Of a stretch of 64,000 nt of DNA, positions 1-12,060 are shown piece by piece. Location of the stretch: assembly GCA_011009095.1 (NCBI GenBank), contig VTPC01001656.1, positions 1 to 64,000 on the forward strand, written 5' to 3'. Numbering within the stretch: the stretch's first letter is position 1; every line of letters starts with the position of its first letter. Under the pieces are notes generated by a model. It did no database searches. It saw only the letters and a list, made by a program, of their open reading frames with translations, and was not told where the DNA came from. Position numbers and translations under genes: made by a program. Origin of the DNA: Ignelater luminosus (taxonomy: Eukaryota; Arthropoda; Insecta; Coleoptera; Elateridae).

Positions 1-340
1 ATTTAACGTAAAATTCGGATAAGTATGCAAAACTTTAAAATGACATTACAGTCTCAGCCTCAAAAGCTATTAAAGGCAGCAGCTATATCCCCACTAAGAT
101 ACCCTCAGATTGCTCCTTCAGTAGATTGGGCAAAGGTGGTGTCTAAATGACCCGTGCAACCAAATATGTAGGGTTTAAACGCACAAGGAAGCAGCACAGT
201 TTCTAATCAAAGTGAAAAGTTGTGCTTAACTGTTTTAAAAGTGGTGCAATACATTCAACAGAAGCTTGTTGGTAAGATTCGGAATATGTATGTTGTAAGG
301 ATGTGTGCGTATGAGAAACTGGAGCAGCTGAAGACGTTTA

Positions 341-760
341 TGATCACATATCGGAAATTCCACGAAATTGGCATGACTTTCTCAGAAATTTTGAAAATAA
401 GTAGAAACTGTTTTGCTTGTTTACTGGTTATGTTCTGCAAAATGATAGTCTGCTCCAAGTTGTAACGAATGTGTGGCGAAGGCACCCATTGCAGAACATG
501 TTCTGTACTGCTGTCATGCTAAGACGGTAAGAGCTGTTTAAATTGTGCATTTTTTTCGGCAGTGGCGGCAAGCAGAAATTCTTGGCGATAAGGCGGTTCC
601 CTTAAGGGAGTGTTTTATAGTTTTACTGGGCGTGATGTACTCTTGTGATGAACTTCCTGCTTTCAACGCGTATAAATCTTGTTTTGATGTAGATTCTGCG
701 TTTTCGACAATTCTGCAATTCTTAAAGACTATCTGAAGCAACATTGAATGCACCTGTGAG
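341..760 (+). pseudogene. possible LINE C-terminal zinc-knuckle remnant
   Basis: Conceptual translation across frames gives a short Cys-rich stretch, with CF..L...FCKM..CS near 405-460 followed in another frame by AEHVLYCCHAK near 490-525. This resembles the end of R1/I-type LINE proteins, where a GCF..L..F stretch precedes a C..C....H..C knuckle with an EH(V)LF.C core. There is no long open frame and no RT or RNase H upstream in the window, which starts at base 1. The call rests on one motif and is weak. It could be chance similarity in AT-rich DNA. Confidence 0.3.
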
Positions 761-1783
761 ATTTGTCATTATACGCGGGTCATTCAAACATAAAGTGGAA
801 AAACTACATCAGTGGGGAAACGCGAGACCCACCTCGCCGATACCCGAAAAAATTATGTGGACATTTCCAATACTTATTCCTACCTCCGATGCAGTTTGTT
901 CAACTCTTTTATAAGACGATCAGCTTCGACAGGGTCATTGACAGCTGTAACACTTGTGTCTTAGACAGTGTTGCATCCCGAGACTGTGCTTTTAGTCAGG
1001 TAAAAATCACAGTAACTTTAATCTGATGACAATGCGTTGCGCAACAAACGACCTTTCGCTCATTCATAATACTACTGATGAGTGCAGGTCTTGGAAGGAG
1101 AGGAGAGTAGGGTACCCCTCTTCAGACACTTCCACCTAACTACCACGACAGCCCCAGCCATGCCCTCCTTTCTCCTTAGTCTCAAGGCCACATCGGATTT
1201 ATATTTGAATCACCCATGTAATACAACGAACGAAGTAAAAAAGTTTTTCACATTAATTTGGAATCACTTTTGCCTGCACGCCAGAAATTACTTCGATGAG
1301 CTTATCAGGCTAAGCAGGCTGATGTGATTTGCTTGATTACTTCTTTTGAAGGCTAAGGATGTATTTTCAAGAAAGGCGTATAGGAGCCACCCTGATCGGA
1401 GTTGCACCAATTATGAAGTACACAATTATGAGTGTACACTAATCTTTAAAACGGGAGGCAAGAATTCAGAGTAATTACATTAAATTCAACCTTGTTTTTG
1501 TATGTAACCATAATTATCAACAATCTTTTTATAGCAATAACAATACGTAATCGGCCATGAACACAACTGATGGATGACCTCGAATGGCGTTCAGAAATCA
1601 TGGAATTTTACTTTCTTCTTTGTTAGTTAAGAGTTTACGACCGCTATATATTTTGATAATATAAATTTGTTTACTTTCTTTCTTTAACATCGTTAAAACG
1701 TATTAAATCTTATTTGCTTTTAGTTTCAATCAGATAATCACTCTGGCAGAATTTCTTCTAATGTCAGTTCATTTACACGTTCT
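760..1783. other. no recognisable gene
   Basis: Two short frames (763-1026 and 1082-1327) start with ATG but encode no motif I know and show no family resemblance. Nothing else is evident in this stretch. Confidence 0.5.
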
Positions 1784-1995
1784 CACACCGGTCTTGCTTT
1801 AGATAGTCCCGTGATCGTACAAAAACTTGCAAAATTGCAAATCGTACTTTGGGACTTATAAATATAGCTTTTCACAATGCTGTTAAATGTTCGAAGATTC
1901 GGGAGGAAAACCCTGGAAATTCACTCTAAACACTCGTATACACTAAGTAACCAACAGGTTATTAGTCTGAAATCACGATTGTGCAAAAAATCAGC
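1784..1995 (+). repeat. dispersed repeat, copy 1
   Basis: This is a diverged copy of a ~200-bp unit seen again at 2385-2600 and at least three times in 29180-29790. Shared blocks are GATCGTACAAAA followed by CAAATCGTA, then TAAATG, CACTCTAAACACTCGTA, CACTAAGTAACCAACAG and TTATTAG. No coding potential is visible. The unit could be a SINE, a MITE or a satellite monomer. I see no clear terminal repeats or target duplication. Confidence 0.7.
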
Positions 1996-2384
1996 GCTGC
2001 ATTGGAGGTTATACGCGAGTATAAGTGGTAGGTATAATTACAAACATAAAACTTAAAAAGCGTGTACGTAAATTCCCCAGTAATTTCCTAAGCTTTAAAC
2101 TTCCAACAAGAGGATCTGTTGGCGTCACCCGTCGGTTTAAGGGTTATTTGTTTATCTCACAAATGAGTGCATGTTCGTGTTCCGGTTGGTATTGTAGATA
2201 CTTCTTGTGCCTTGTGCAATTTAGTTAAAAATGCAGAAATGCGTTCAGTGATGCCTGACTGATGGTGGTGTTATTACGGTTAATAAAAATTAAGTTCAGT
2301 TGAATTTTATGCGTCAATTATTTATTTTGTTTTACACATGTAGTACCTAATTGTTATAACACAGAAAATGCGTATATTTATAAT

Positions 2385-2600
2385 TTAAATACTTACAGGT
2401 ATCGGTTTGTATAATGTTATTAAATGTCTATAGAAATTCTGAAAAGAACGCCGAGATTTCAGAGAAAAACACTGAAAATCTACTTTAAATACTCGAAGAC
2501 ACTAAGTAAACAACAGATCGTTAGTTCGAAATCACGCATCGCGTTATGACATTCGAGACGTGAAAAATCGTTGGCGCCTACAGCAGAATCTCTTAATTTT
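2385..2600 (+). repeat. dispersed repeat, copy 2
   Basis: Second copy of the unit at 1784-1995, in the same orientation. It has AATACTTACAGGTATCGG, TGTTATTAAATG, CTACTTTAAATACTCGAAG, CACTAAGTAAACAACAGATC and GTTAGTTCGAAATCACG. It extends into GGCGCCTACAGCAGAATCTC, which matches GGCGCCTATACCAGAATTTC at the end of the array near 29780. The longer 3' end shows where one edge of the unit lies. Confidence 0.7.
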
Positions 2601-4429
2601 GCTATTTGATTTTATTTAATGGTGGATAAATAAGTAAAAAGTTATCAATTTAAACTGTTTATACTCACGAAAAGCATTTTGTTTAGAAAACTTACGCCAT
2701 CTAAATAACTTTTTATAAAAAAATAATGAAAATCCGTATTATGATCTTATAAGCTCATTCCTATAAAATATTAAATATCAATTTTCCACGGTTGTTGATA
2801 AGTTAATTACCTAATTCTATAGTTTTGTTTGTGCACGGTGTTCACGTAATATTAAGAATATCGAGTTAACAAAGAAGTTTTCGTGTTTGTTTTGTAGTAT
2901 TGGTAATGTATTTGTTTACCAGTATTGTATGTTTTGAATTATTTATTCAAACGGTACTGATTTATATTTTATTTCCCGTTATTTACATAAATATCTATAC
3001 ACATGATCATGCTCGCTTTTTATTTATCACGCACGATAAAGTTCAACCTTTCATGGGGGCGGTAAAGGGGAACAGCATTGAAACCAGACACTAAATATTT
3101 TATTATTTTTACTTAAAGTTGTTTTTCTTTTAAAATTGTTTACTTCTCTTCTGTAATAATAAATTCACCAAATGATACCTTCTATTAAGGCGTTACTAAT
3201 GTATTTATTTGTTTTGAATAGAAGCAATTTGTGATGATATTCAGTATTGTCAATAGGGTATGAAATTGCTGATGTAACAGAACGAAATACGAAATCGAAC
3301 ATTGGACTTTTTGTACTTAGCATCCGTTGGCAAACACATAAAGCTAGTGTCGACTCGTTGAAGTGTCCACTAAATATCAGAGGTGAGGGAAGTTGATCTC
3401 GCGGCGTGCCACAAAATTAGTTCCTTTCAGTTCCACACAATGGTGGGTGTGTTTGCCGAGTAGATCCGCTCTCCAGATTGAAACCTGGAGGATGGCAGCC
3501 TCAGTCAAGTGTTCTATTGACTTCGAACAATGCCTAGTGCGCCCTCGACTGCTCTGCGAATATTGATAAGCTGTTTTGCAAAGCTCATCACAGCTTATGT
3601 GCCGAACTGAGCTTTAGATATCAAATTGAATACATTTTTGTGCTTCATTATTTACGATTTATCCCTTTTTTTTCTCGATCATTTGGTTTTAATTCAGTTG
3701 ATGAAGTGGAAATATTGTATCGTTCGGTGAATGGTAATGCTGCTTCAACCAATAAGTCAAGTCGTTTATGCCGCATTATAAATGAAATAAACCTTTTACG
3801 TTTTTGAATTTTTAATATTACAATTTTAAATTAATTTTTTAATTAGGGTGCTTATTGCAGTACTGGACTGGTAATATTAATTTTCATTTAGTAATTGGAA
3901 GTGTTGTGTTGAATATTTAATTTTTTTTATAGAAGAGAAACATTCTCTGAATAGATTGTTCTTGTGGTTTAATAAAGTGCGTATCCCTCTCCTTGCCATC
4001 ATTTTGATTCTTTAAGATGCATAATGCAATAATTGAACTGATCTGCTCATTTGGATTTTTTATTTACAAATTTAATACTAGAAATTGCTGTATGGAAATC
4101 TTATGCGTTTATCTATGTATCTTAAAAATCAGTGCTCACAGAGTGTTTTAAAAACAGGGCCTTAGCCAAAGTGAAACGTATGGAGCAACTCTGCTAGTTT
4201 TAGATGACACTATCGGATATTTAAGGCTTAATTCTCAACTTGCTCTACATAGGGACAAAAAATTCCACCTGATTAAATTGTACACCACACTGATACTTTA
4301 TCGAAAGATTTAGGGTTTCTTTTAAATTTCACATCATTTGGGCAATCATCAATATTGTCAGAGTAATGGCAGTATTTAATAGTTGGGTAAGCTAAAATCC
4401 AAATAAGCCTTTATATGCCCCTTTCGACT
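2601..4429. other. AT-rich DNA without recognised genes
   Basis: Strongly AT-rich sequence with only short frames such as 2900-3094, which is hydrophobic and unlikely to be coding. A less AT-rich patch at about 3300-3560 has no motif I recognise. Confidence 0.5.
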
Positions 4430-5640
4430 AACCCCTCGCAATTCTCTCAATCACCTCCACGTCCATCTATTGGCTCCCGTATGAAAGTCAGGATGCCAGT
4501 TCATGTTAGAGAGCTTGACTCCACCCCTGTTAGGGCAACGGTCTGAAAGGTCTTAAACCTCAGCCTCTCTTCGAAAATGGAAAGACGCTTTATCACCATT
4601 CCCACATCTAAGGCATGTTCTGTTTTCTTCTACACCTATGAGCGACAGGTGCCTTCTTCAGATGCAATAACCTGTAAGGATACCAATTAAAAGACGTAGG
4701 GTCTTCCGTCTCTTGCCTATTAGCCGGTCTAATTTTGACTGGCGATAGCTACTACTTTCTATCTAGGTTACCTTTTGAGTCTTTTAAGCCTATGAGTTTC
4801 AAGCTAACAAGATCTGTAGACTTGATGTTCCTAGAAAACACTCTGATCTTAAGTAGATATCCGCGGCTCCGAGTCTGGCGTGGATCCCTCTGTGCCCAAT
4901 AACCCAGACGAAGTTAACCTCTTTTGTTGTGGCAAGTTCTTCCAAAGCGTTTGCGCACTCCTTCTCTTCTAGATATATATCTTTTGCTCCGTCGACGTCG
5001 CATCTTCTCCATACTGTCTATACAATGGCATAAACTTCGAAATCCATGATGTGCTTTCTCCGATAAATGTCTGCTCTCAAGGATTTTCTATCATCCATAT
5101 GTGATCCATTCGTATAAAAAACTAGCGAATCCTGTTGAAAATTCGCCTTACTGCTCTCCACCGCTTCTTAGTTGAAATTGTGAGCAAGTACTTCCTATGC
5201 AGCCTTGGAGACACTTCTTTTATTACTATGGGCTATCCTGACGTGGCCTGTCTTAAATCCATTTTTAAGTCTGCATCTCGCATTCTCAGATGGGCCGCCA
5301 TTGCCTCCTGGCTAATCCAAATTGGGGATTTCGGCAGCCCTAATAAAACGTCAAGTGCGGCCATAAAGGTGGCCATCATTGCACCGGTTATACCCAGACG
5401 TGCTAGCGGTGATGGTGCTCTCTACACTGTAGAACGAGTAGGCTATCTGAAAATTGATTCTCCAGAGCCTGTCTACCGCCTGATGCAAAGTGTCGCTGTC
5501 GACTTGATTATCACCTTGTCGACGAGTGACTTTCAGCTAAATCTCTTTTTCAATTTCATCTTTAAGTATTTGATCTCCTGCTGCACGAGCGGTAGACATT
5601 TACGACGTTGGGAAAGCGATTAGTGACTAACACTAGCCCG
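4430..5640 (-). pseudogene. LINE remnant: RT thumb, RNase H, zinc tail
   Basis: Read on the minus strand, from high to low coordinate. Near 5400-5280 lies GITGAMMATFMAALDVLLGL followed by PKSPIWISQEAMAAHLRM, the typical stretch after the RT fingers and palm in LOA/R1/I-type LINEs. Near 5130-5100 is VFYTNGSH, the first RNase H motif (family YTDGS) with the catalytic Asp changed to Asn. Near 4910-4870 is VWVIGHRGI, the WV.GH.G motif. Near 4740-4660 is LIGILTGYC.RRHLS.IG, and then an LRCG knuckle. Frames change several times, so it is dead. The 162-codon plus-strand frame at 5135-5623 is its antisense shadow. Confidence 0.85.
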
Positions 5641-6737
5641 TCGTCTGAGCAAGAAAGGCGTCTGCTCTGTGTAAGAGGTATAATTGATCTCAAAAATCTA
5701 ACAAAACTTTCAAGACATACGTCACTGATGACCTAAATGCACTTTCTTTGCCAATGCTATTTTGACGAATATTTGTTAAAATTTGCCGCCTCCTTGAGGA
5801 TGCCGTCTGCGTGCTGCGCACACTCTGCTTTCTGTCTTACATGAAACAAGTGCAGGAGAGCACCGCTATTGTTAGCTCTGTGGGAAAGGTTCGTATCTAG
5901 TTTTTCTAAACAGATTATTGGACGGTGAAGCGCGTTGTGTAACGCTGCCTGGTGCTCTAGTTTCATGAGTGGAACAGAGTCGGCATCCTCTAAATTAAAC
6001 TAACTAAACTATGTATTTGTAACATTGGACTTTCTAATATGCAATTTATATCTCTCTTTATCGACTTTCATCAATGGACCCTGAGGAAGTCGTCTTACTG
6101 TGTGAAGTCGGCCCTGTTTGTCTATTTGAGCAGTCGAGCATTTGAAAGTTTAAACATATTTTCTGTCTCCATCCTATAAAAGTTCCTACAACCGAAAAAA
6201 TTCGAGTTTTCTTATCAACGAAGTTAAATAACAAAACAAAAATTTGAACTCAGGAAAGCCCTGGAGGTGGTGGATCTTATATATCTGCGTATTCTGCGTA
6301 ATTATAGACCTGCCCGTTGTACAGCATAAGTGCTATTAATACTAGAACTTTTTATTCGCAACCTCATATGACACTACACTTTTTCTATTATATGCTTTTC
6401 TAGCACTGTAAAACTAGAAACTCCTGATTTAGAAACTTACATTTAATTTAGCAAAACAGGTTTAGTGTTTCAATTACCTAAACGCCAAATCAGTTCTTTT
6501 ATAACTACCTTATTCTTTTTCGCAATGTATCTGTAACACAACTCCGAATCCACCTTTGATAATTTCGCAACGCCGCACCGCGCTAAACCTCCTTTCTAAA
6601 GTTAAAGGGTTCCTCTTGGACAATTATTTTGTATACTTGTATCTGATTCAAGTCCAAAGGTATAATTTAACAAATATGTTAAAGGCAGAATAGTTGCACA
6701 AAATATATCTGCAAAATCAATTTTCAAAATCGTATTG
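5641..6737. other. no recognisable gene
   Basis: AT-rich sequence. A 69-codon minus-strand frame (5757-5966) has no recognisable motif and no neighbouring coding support. Confidence 0.45.
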
Positions 6738-7125
6738 CAAGCAATACAATGTGACAGGTCAGAGGTAGTTTCGTTGCCGTTTCAACATTGGGCGACAAGG
6801 TAACGTTCCAGATCGGAACACCATACTGCAATGGATACGGGGCAATGCATTGATGAAGAGGAAACCACCAGGATCTGCCAGGACTGCACGTACGTCTGAG
6901 AACGTTGAAAGGGTGAGAGGAGCTATTTTGAGGAATTCAAGACGCTCTGATCGTCGGCACTCAGCAGAATTGTTCCTCAGTAAGGCGTATTTTTGTAAGG
7001 ATTTGGGATTCTATTTACCAACACATCGAAAACATCAACCAAAACATCTTCGAAAGAGTGGAAGCAAATTTTCGTGAGCTTCACCATTTGGGCATCCATG
7101 AAAATGGTAAATAAAATGATTTTTT
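6738..7125 (+). pseudogene. Tc1/mariner-like transposase remnant with internal deletion
   Basis: From about 6770 the plus strand encodes VPDRNTILQWIRGNALMKRK, then PPGSARTARTSENVERVRGA and ILRNSRRSDRRHSAEL. This is the paired-type HTH DNA-binding region (..P.R.TI..W...F...G...., then RT.RT.ENVERVR.A) of an insect Tc1/mariner-related family often annotated with DUF4817. After residue ~85 the sequence jumps to IENINQNIFERVEANFREL, which resembles the extreme C-terminus of the same transposases. The DDE catalytic middle of roughly 150-200 residues is therefore missing. At least one frame change separates the halves. Terminal repeats were not found. Confidence 0.75.
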
Positions 7126-7639
7126 GGCCCAGTAAAATTTATTCACAAATTCTTTATCGTTATTAACTGTTTTTTGCAATTATTAGTAGTTAATTTTAAG
7201 ATCTTTAGTATTGATTTTGATCTAAACTTGATGCGTGCTGTCAACATTGGTTGCATACATTCCAGGCGCTTTACGTTTCTGTTTGTTACTGTTAGATGGA
7301 GTTAATTTCGCTCTGCGGCGTTTGCTTTGAAATGTGCAATTTTCCTTCGGATCTTATTCATTTTTTTCCGTTTTTCGTCACGTTTTGAAAAAAGCACACG
7401 TTTTATAGATGTGACTTGCTTGAAAAAGAATTTTTAATTAACACCGTCGCAAATCAATTATCGAATATTTATATGTTGGTGAAATTATACTCTCTCTTTG
7501 AAGAAAAGAATTTGTTTTGTTTGGCATAAATTTTAATTACATATTTGTGTATTTCCTTCGATTTCCTCCCACACCTCAGGTAAAATTTCCTTAAATGAAT
7601 TCATGTAATTAATATAAATGCATTTATAGACCTTTTGTG
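7126..7639. other. AT-rich spacer
   Basis: No motif recognised. It lies between the Tc1-like remnant and the gypsy remnant and may contain the eroded end of the gypsy integrase. Confidence 0.4.
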
Positions 7640-8290
7640 CTTCTGGCTGCTTAGTAACAGGTTATTTAAGCGGATCAATTCTGTTTGTTATACAAACTGA
7701 ACACTTTTTACTACTTCTTCAAATTCTTGATCTAACTTAGGCCACTAAAAGTAAGACCTAGCTATTATCTTCTTTTAGTCCTTTAATTAGATAAGGTCGT
7801 AATTTTATTGGTACAATTATTCTATAAGTCCATATGATTATTTCGTAGTCTACATGACGTTTAGATTTACAGCATGGTTTTAAGTCGTCAGAAATATCTT
7901 CAGACTAATCGTTCGAAAGAGAAAAATACACTACTCCTGGTTTTATCTTTTCTAGTTCCTAATATGATCTGTACCGCATCTGTAGGTATTTTATCCTCTA
8001 ACCAATTAAAATTGTATCTTCTACTTCATCAATTTGGATGGAAACAGGTAATCAAGATAAATCATCGGCACGCTTTTTCTCATCTTCGTTGTATTCTAAT
8101 TTGTAGTTCAAACTTGATAAAAATGCTGCCCATCTTTGTAGGCATCCACCTGACATCATATATACACTTATTGTCTTCGAACAATGCCAACAATGGTCTA
8201 TGGTCAGATCGAATAGTAAAGAAGTTACCTGCCAAATAAAAACGATACCTAAAATTTCCCAGAATTTGCTCATAGAAACACGAATACTTA
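7640..8290 (-). pseudogene. Ty3/gypsy RNase H and integrase zinc-finger remnant
   Basis: Minus-strand translation gives AGNFFTIRSDHRPLLALFED (RNase H, family TDH.PL) near 8240-8175. After a frameshift comes CLQRWAAFLSSLNYKLEY and NEDEKKRADDLS, the conserved RLQRWA...YKIEY...N.ADDLSR end of gypsy RNase H, near 8145-8052. Near 7835-7700 are YRIIVPIKLRPYLIKGL and ARSYF*WPKLDQEFEEVV, matching the HHCC integrase domain (RVVIP..LR, then AR.Y.WWP..D..IE..V). A TAG stop stands where the first Trp of WWP is expected. The element is dead, and no LTRs are recognised. Confidence 0.8.
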
Positions 8291-8311
8291 TATTAACTCC
8301 TAATTTCTACC

Positions 8312-8592
8312 ACCATTTTCAAAGTAGCCATCCTAAGCTGGAGTAGAACGATTCCGGTGACTTTCTCAGTTTTGAAAACGCTCACGGAAGTATTCAGGCT
8401 TTAGTGTGTTCAGCATCTGCTGCGTTTCAGCTTGGATCTCTTCAATGGAGTCAAAATGATGCCCTTTCAATCGGAGTTTCATTTTAGGGAAGAGGTAGAA
8501 GTTGCGCGGGGTCAGATCAGATACGAAACGGTGGTCATGTTATTTCTTGCTAGGGCTTCAGCTACAGTGACAATTCCACAAAATATTCTGAT
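8312..8592 (-). pseudogene. mariner transposase C-terminal fragment
   Basis: The minus strand reads ARNNMTTVSYLSDLTPRNFY (in two frames), then LFPKMKLRLKGHHFDSIEEI, QAETQQMLNTLKPEYFRERF and DGYFENGG. This is the mariner C-terminus: SPDLAP.DFFLFP.LK..LKG..F, then EEIQ.....L..L....F...F, then DYFEG. The third catalytic Asp, in LAP.D, reads Asn here, so the fragment could not be active. It lies between two parts of the gypsy remnant, as if inserted into that element's pol region. The N-terminal two-thirds is absent. Confidence 0.8.
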
Positions 8593-8885
8593 GCCTATTA
8601 CCTTTTCAAGTTCTGTATAGCTTGCACTTTTGTTAATTTTCTTTGCAAAACCCTCTAAGCGAATGACATGCCTATAGATATGAAGAAATCTTTAAGAGAT
8701 TTGCACTTTTGTGGATTCTTTATCCACCTCAAGTTGATTATAGTCAGCCTTCGGAAAACACAACAAATCCCACCTCTTAGATGAGCTTTACCAACGGGAT
8801 CAGAAAAACCTTCATTATATGTTCTTAATTGCATACTGCATTCTACACGTGCACTAAGAAGTATAGGCTTCACCTTAAATATTTC
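8593..8885 (-). pseudogene. possible gypsy RT/RNase H connection fragment
   Basis: Minus-strand peptides such as KSLK(R)FLHIYRHVIRL(E)GFAKKI around 8710-8640 resemble the gypsy stretch K.LR.FLG...YYR.FI..FA.IA that follows the RT. This would be the expected upstream partner of the RNase H piece at 8040-8290, with the mariner fragment between them. Similarity is short and in mixed frames, so the call is tentative. Confidence 0.4.
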
Positions 8886-10935
8886 TGTCGTTATAAAAGA
8901 AATTCATATAATAATTTTCACCTAAAACATCTACTTCCTGTGCATCAAACATCACATGACAATTCTGATTTTGCAGTTTTGTTCCTTAGCAGACAGAGAG
9001 AGTAGAAATATTATATTTCTTACGGCAAACTCTACAATAACCTTTAAATTTACACTTATTAAAGTCGTGGGATGTTATTATTTTTCTCAGACAGATTTTT
9101 TCCGGCCAATTTAGTAGTGTTTTTCAATAAAAATTCGTGTGTTCTTTATCCTGTGTCTGTTGTTTTTAATTCTCCAATAAACTTTTATTTTTAGAATTCA
9201 AATTCCTAAAACAAATCGAAATAAACTTCTTGGGTAAAGTAAATTTTTTTACCATTACATATAGGTTTGTCTCGTAAAACGCACTTTCCCCCGTTAAATA
9301 AATAAATAAGCTGGAAACAAAATAAAATAAAAAGTCAATAATTATTCAGATGCTAAAACAGGTATGTTGAAATTATGTAAACTGTAGAGATCAAATTCAA
9401 CAAAGTTTAATAAATAATAGCTGGTTAAACTGTAAAAGGATATCAATTGTGTTATTATTTACAGTACAAATAAATAGAGAAATCCTAAAAGCTTTTATTA
9501 TTTGTTTCAAATTCAGGATTTCATTGTTTATTTGTCGCACGCTTGTTTATATTTGCATTGCGCATTTTTTAATTTTTCTATTTGTATTTGCTAATATAGC
9601 TCTCATAATTGTTTTTAAAAATTTCTATAATCCAATGACAAAAACACTTTTTAACTGCCGAGTAAACACGAAACATTTCAAAAAATCTCCAATTAGAAAA
9701 AATATTAAATCAATTCGTTCTCGCACAAGTCCGATTTTATTCAGTGTTTTTCCCCAGAACCAGAACGTTCTTGATAATTCACGCTATGCATAAATTCCAT
9801 TCTTGATTTTAGTTCGTTAGCATTTTCCGTTTTTGTACGTTGGTAGATTATGTTTCACGTGTCATTGGTTAACCTAAATGAGGACTGCTGCAACATCGGA
9901 TGATGTTGCTTCTCTCCAATGGTCTTGTTTTGTTAAAATGTACAGAGAGGGCACGCAGGAATTCCAATTATTGTATTGTGACATTTTAATTAATTTACAA
10001 AATGATGCACTGAATAGAAACGGTACAGAACCGTGGCGCTGCATTGTGTCTGTGCGTAAATTTTATTGTTTCGAATTTAATCGGTCCAAAAATGTTTCAA
10101 GCTTCATTTATTAATCTCGTTTTTACTTTACTTTTTTCCCTTTTCTTTAGTTAGAATGGTCTATTGTTAAAATACAGCAGAATTGAAATGTTTATTCGTT
10201 AAAATTCTCTCTTGTTGTTGTTCAGAAATAACTAGAGCTAAAATATGTATTGGATTACGTTAGTTTTAATTATTCGTATTTAAATATATAAAAAAATACA
10301 AAATATTAGATAGAAAGCAAAGACCAGACCATGATCAATAAACAAGCCGAGACTTCTGATGTGACGTGTTGTCAATACATACTTTATAAATTATCCCAGA
10401 GCACTTTTTCGCTTGTACATGTTCCAAAACGAATCTATGAAAAATCACCTTTCAAAGATCGTAATAACACTGTAATATTAAAGAAATTATAACAGAAGCC
10501 CATTTTACTTACCTTTAGGCTGCTAACTGATTTTTTCTTTCGATCCTTCTAACATAAGTGACTCGTCATGCTTTGCACATGTCGCACAGACTTATCGTTT
10601 TCCAATCAGTACTTCCTAGAAATCTGACGATGCAACGAGTTAAAACACGCTTTGCTATTGTCAGCCTTCAAAACTTTGAATATGTCTTTGTAATAAGCCT
10701 TTGTGATAAGCCACACTACTAAAACAAATTTAACTGCATACGTTGCTAGAAAACAATTTAAAAAAAATTATGTATAATACCATTGAATATTAATTCTGAA
10801 ACTGAAATCCTTCTAAGCTTTAGAAAAAAGTAACCTGTTTGTATGGTCAAACTCAATCTTCTATCAAAGTACCTAGAGGACTAACGATAAGCACAACCAA
10901 AAGAGGAGAATAAATCTGATAAATCACTCAAAAGC
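8886..10935. other. AT-rich DNA without recognised genes
   Basis: The 114-codon frame at 9449-9793 is rich in Ile, Phe and Leu codons, as expected from very AT-rich DNA, and matches no family I know. The frame at 9878-10114 is also unrecognised. Confidence 0.45.
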
Positions 10936-10993
10936 GGAAGAAAGTAGAGATAGAGAAAGAAATAAAGAAAGAAAAAGAAAGAGAAAGAAAGCT
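10936..10993 (+). repeat. GAAA-type polypurine simple repeat
   Basis: An imperfect (GAAA)n/(AG) purine-only tract immediately precedes the LINE cluster. It is read directly from the sequence. Confidence 0.85.
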
Positions 10994-11109
10994 GACCCCG
11001 ACTTTTCTTACTTTGTCACAAGGTGACGGACGCTGTTTAGTCAGAAAAATTGAACTTTTGGAAACTGTTCGTGGCACTAGTTTCAGCTTCTAGAATACAG
11101 CCGTATATC

Positions 11110-11640
11110 TACCCTCCAAATGCGAATGTGGCGAGGAGGAAGAAATTACAGAACATATACTGTTTAGGTGTAGATTAGAACAACAAGCTCGAGAAATAGG
11201 GAATAGCAATTTAATTATGATAGTATATTGGTGGCCACTAAATTTAGAGGAGTCAGGCCAGTTAAGTAAAACTAGTGAATGGTGGATTGCAAAGAGAGTA
11301 GAAAGGTTAAAATTTTATACTTTAGGTAGACGTTAAATAAAATTAAATAAAAATAATAAATTAATGTAGTTAAATTGGAAGCCCTAAAATGGCTAATACA
11401 TTTTTCTTGTCTCGTTCTACTCCTCGCCACTTTTATAATTGATTATGAAAAATCATACTAGCCGTAGGACATCCGTTGGGCTACCTTGCCCGATGCCATG
11501 GGGTTTCTATGGATGCGGAATCTTTGGTTCAGGAACCAGTTATTCTGCCTGTCGTTATTATATGGGCCCTCTCGTGTAGACACGTCTTGTTTGCCGGCGA
11601 CAAGGCGTTAGTAACGGTATCCTGACGAAGCGTAAACCCA
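11110..11640 (+). pseudogene. R1/I-like LINE copy A: C-terminus and 3' UTR
   Basis: From 11118 to the TAA at 11334-11336 the frame is fully open for 72 codons: KCECGEEEEITEHILFRCR, LEQQAREIG, then SEWWIAKRVERLKFYTLGRR. The CECG...H..F.C knuckle and SEWW tail match the ends of copies B and C. It is followed by ~280 nt of 3' UTR with the 16-mer GGTATCCTGACGAAGC at 11616-11631, which recurs after copies B and C. Everything upstream (endonuclease, RT, RNase H) is missing, so this is a 5'-truncated insertion, the normal fate of LINE copies. Its open frame makes it the least decayed tail of the three. Confidence 0.85.
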
Positions 11641-12060
11641 AGCCTCTCAGGTCTGCTAGCAGAAAACGGAAAGAATATGTCTGGAAAGACGATTCATAAT
11701 TAATTAAAAAGAATGGGTGCGAAGACGAGATAACAAAAATGGCGCTATTTGGAATGATATGTTAGGAAAGGCGAAGGAAGCAGTACGGTAGAGAAAATCT
11801 CTACGGCTCGGTGGGTTTTCTCCCTTAGTAATAAGTACGTATATAAGATCAGAGAAGAAAGGGATTGGCGGGACCATTATTGGCCTGCAGGTGCTGGATA
11901 CCGTGACATGAACCAAACAAATATAATCGCCCAAGTTTAGTTTTTTCGGACGAAGGATGTTACTATTACGAGGATAGTAGAAAGCGTAATGTCATTAGAT
12001 GAGACGCTCTTTGCAACATTTTTCGAAATTCAAAGATAAGGATCTCGATTAATCCAAATT
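11641..12060 (+). other. junction between LINE copies A and B
   Basis: About 400 nt between the 3' UTR of copy A and the first recognisable protein stretch of copy B. It is presumably the 5'-truncated start of copy B, perhaps RT sequence. Only short frames are visible and I cannot assign a domain. Confidence 0.35.

Noticed and set aside
5135..5623. 162-codon plus-strand open frame, the longest on that strand in the first 20 kb
   Set aside because: The minus strand of the same bases encodes clear LINE RT thumb and RNase H motifs (GITGAMMATF, LVFYTNGS), so this frame is an antisense shadow.
9449..9793. 114-codon plus-strand open frame, hydrophobic
   Set aside because: Composition follows from very AT-rich DNA, with Phe, Ile and Leu codons. 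There is no motif, no neighbour and no codon signal.
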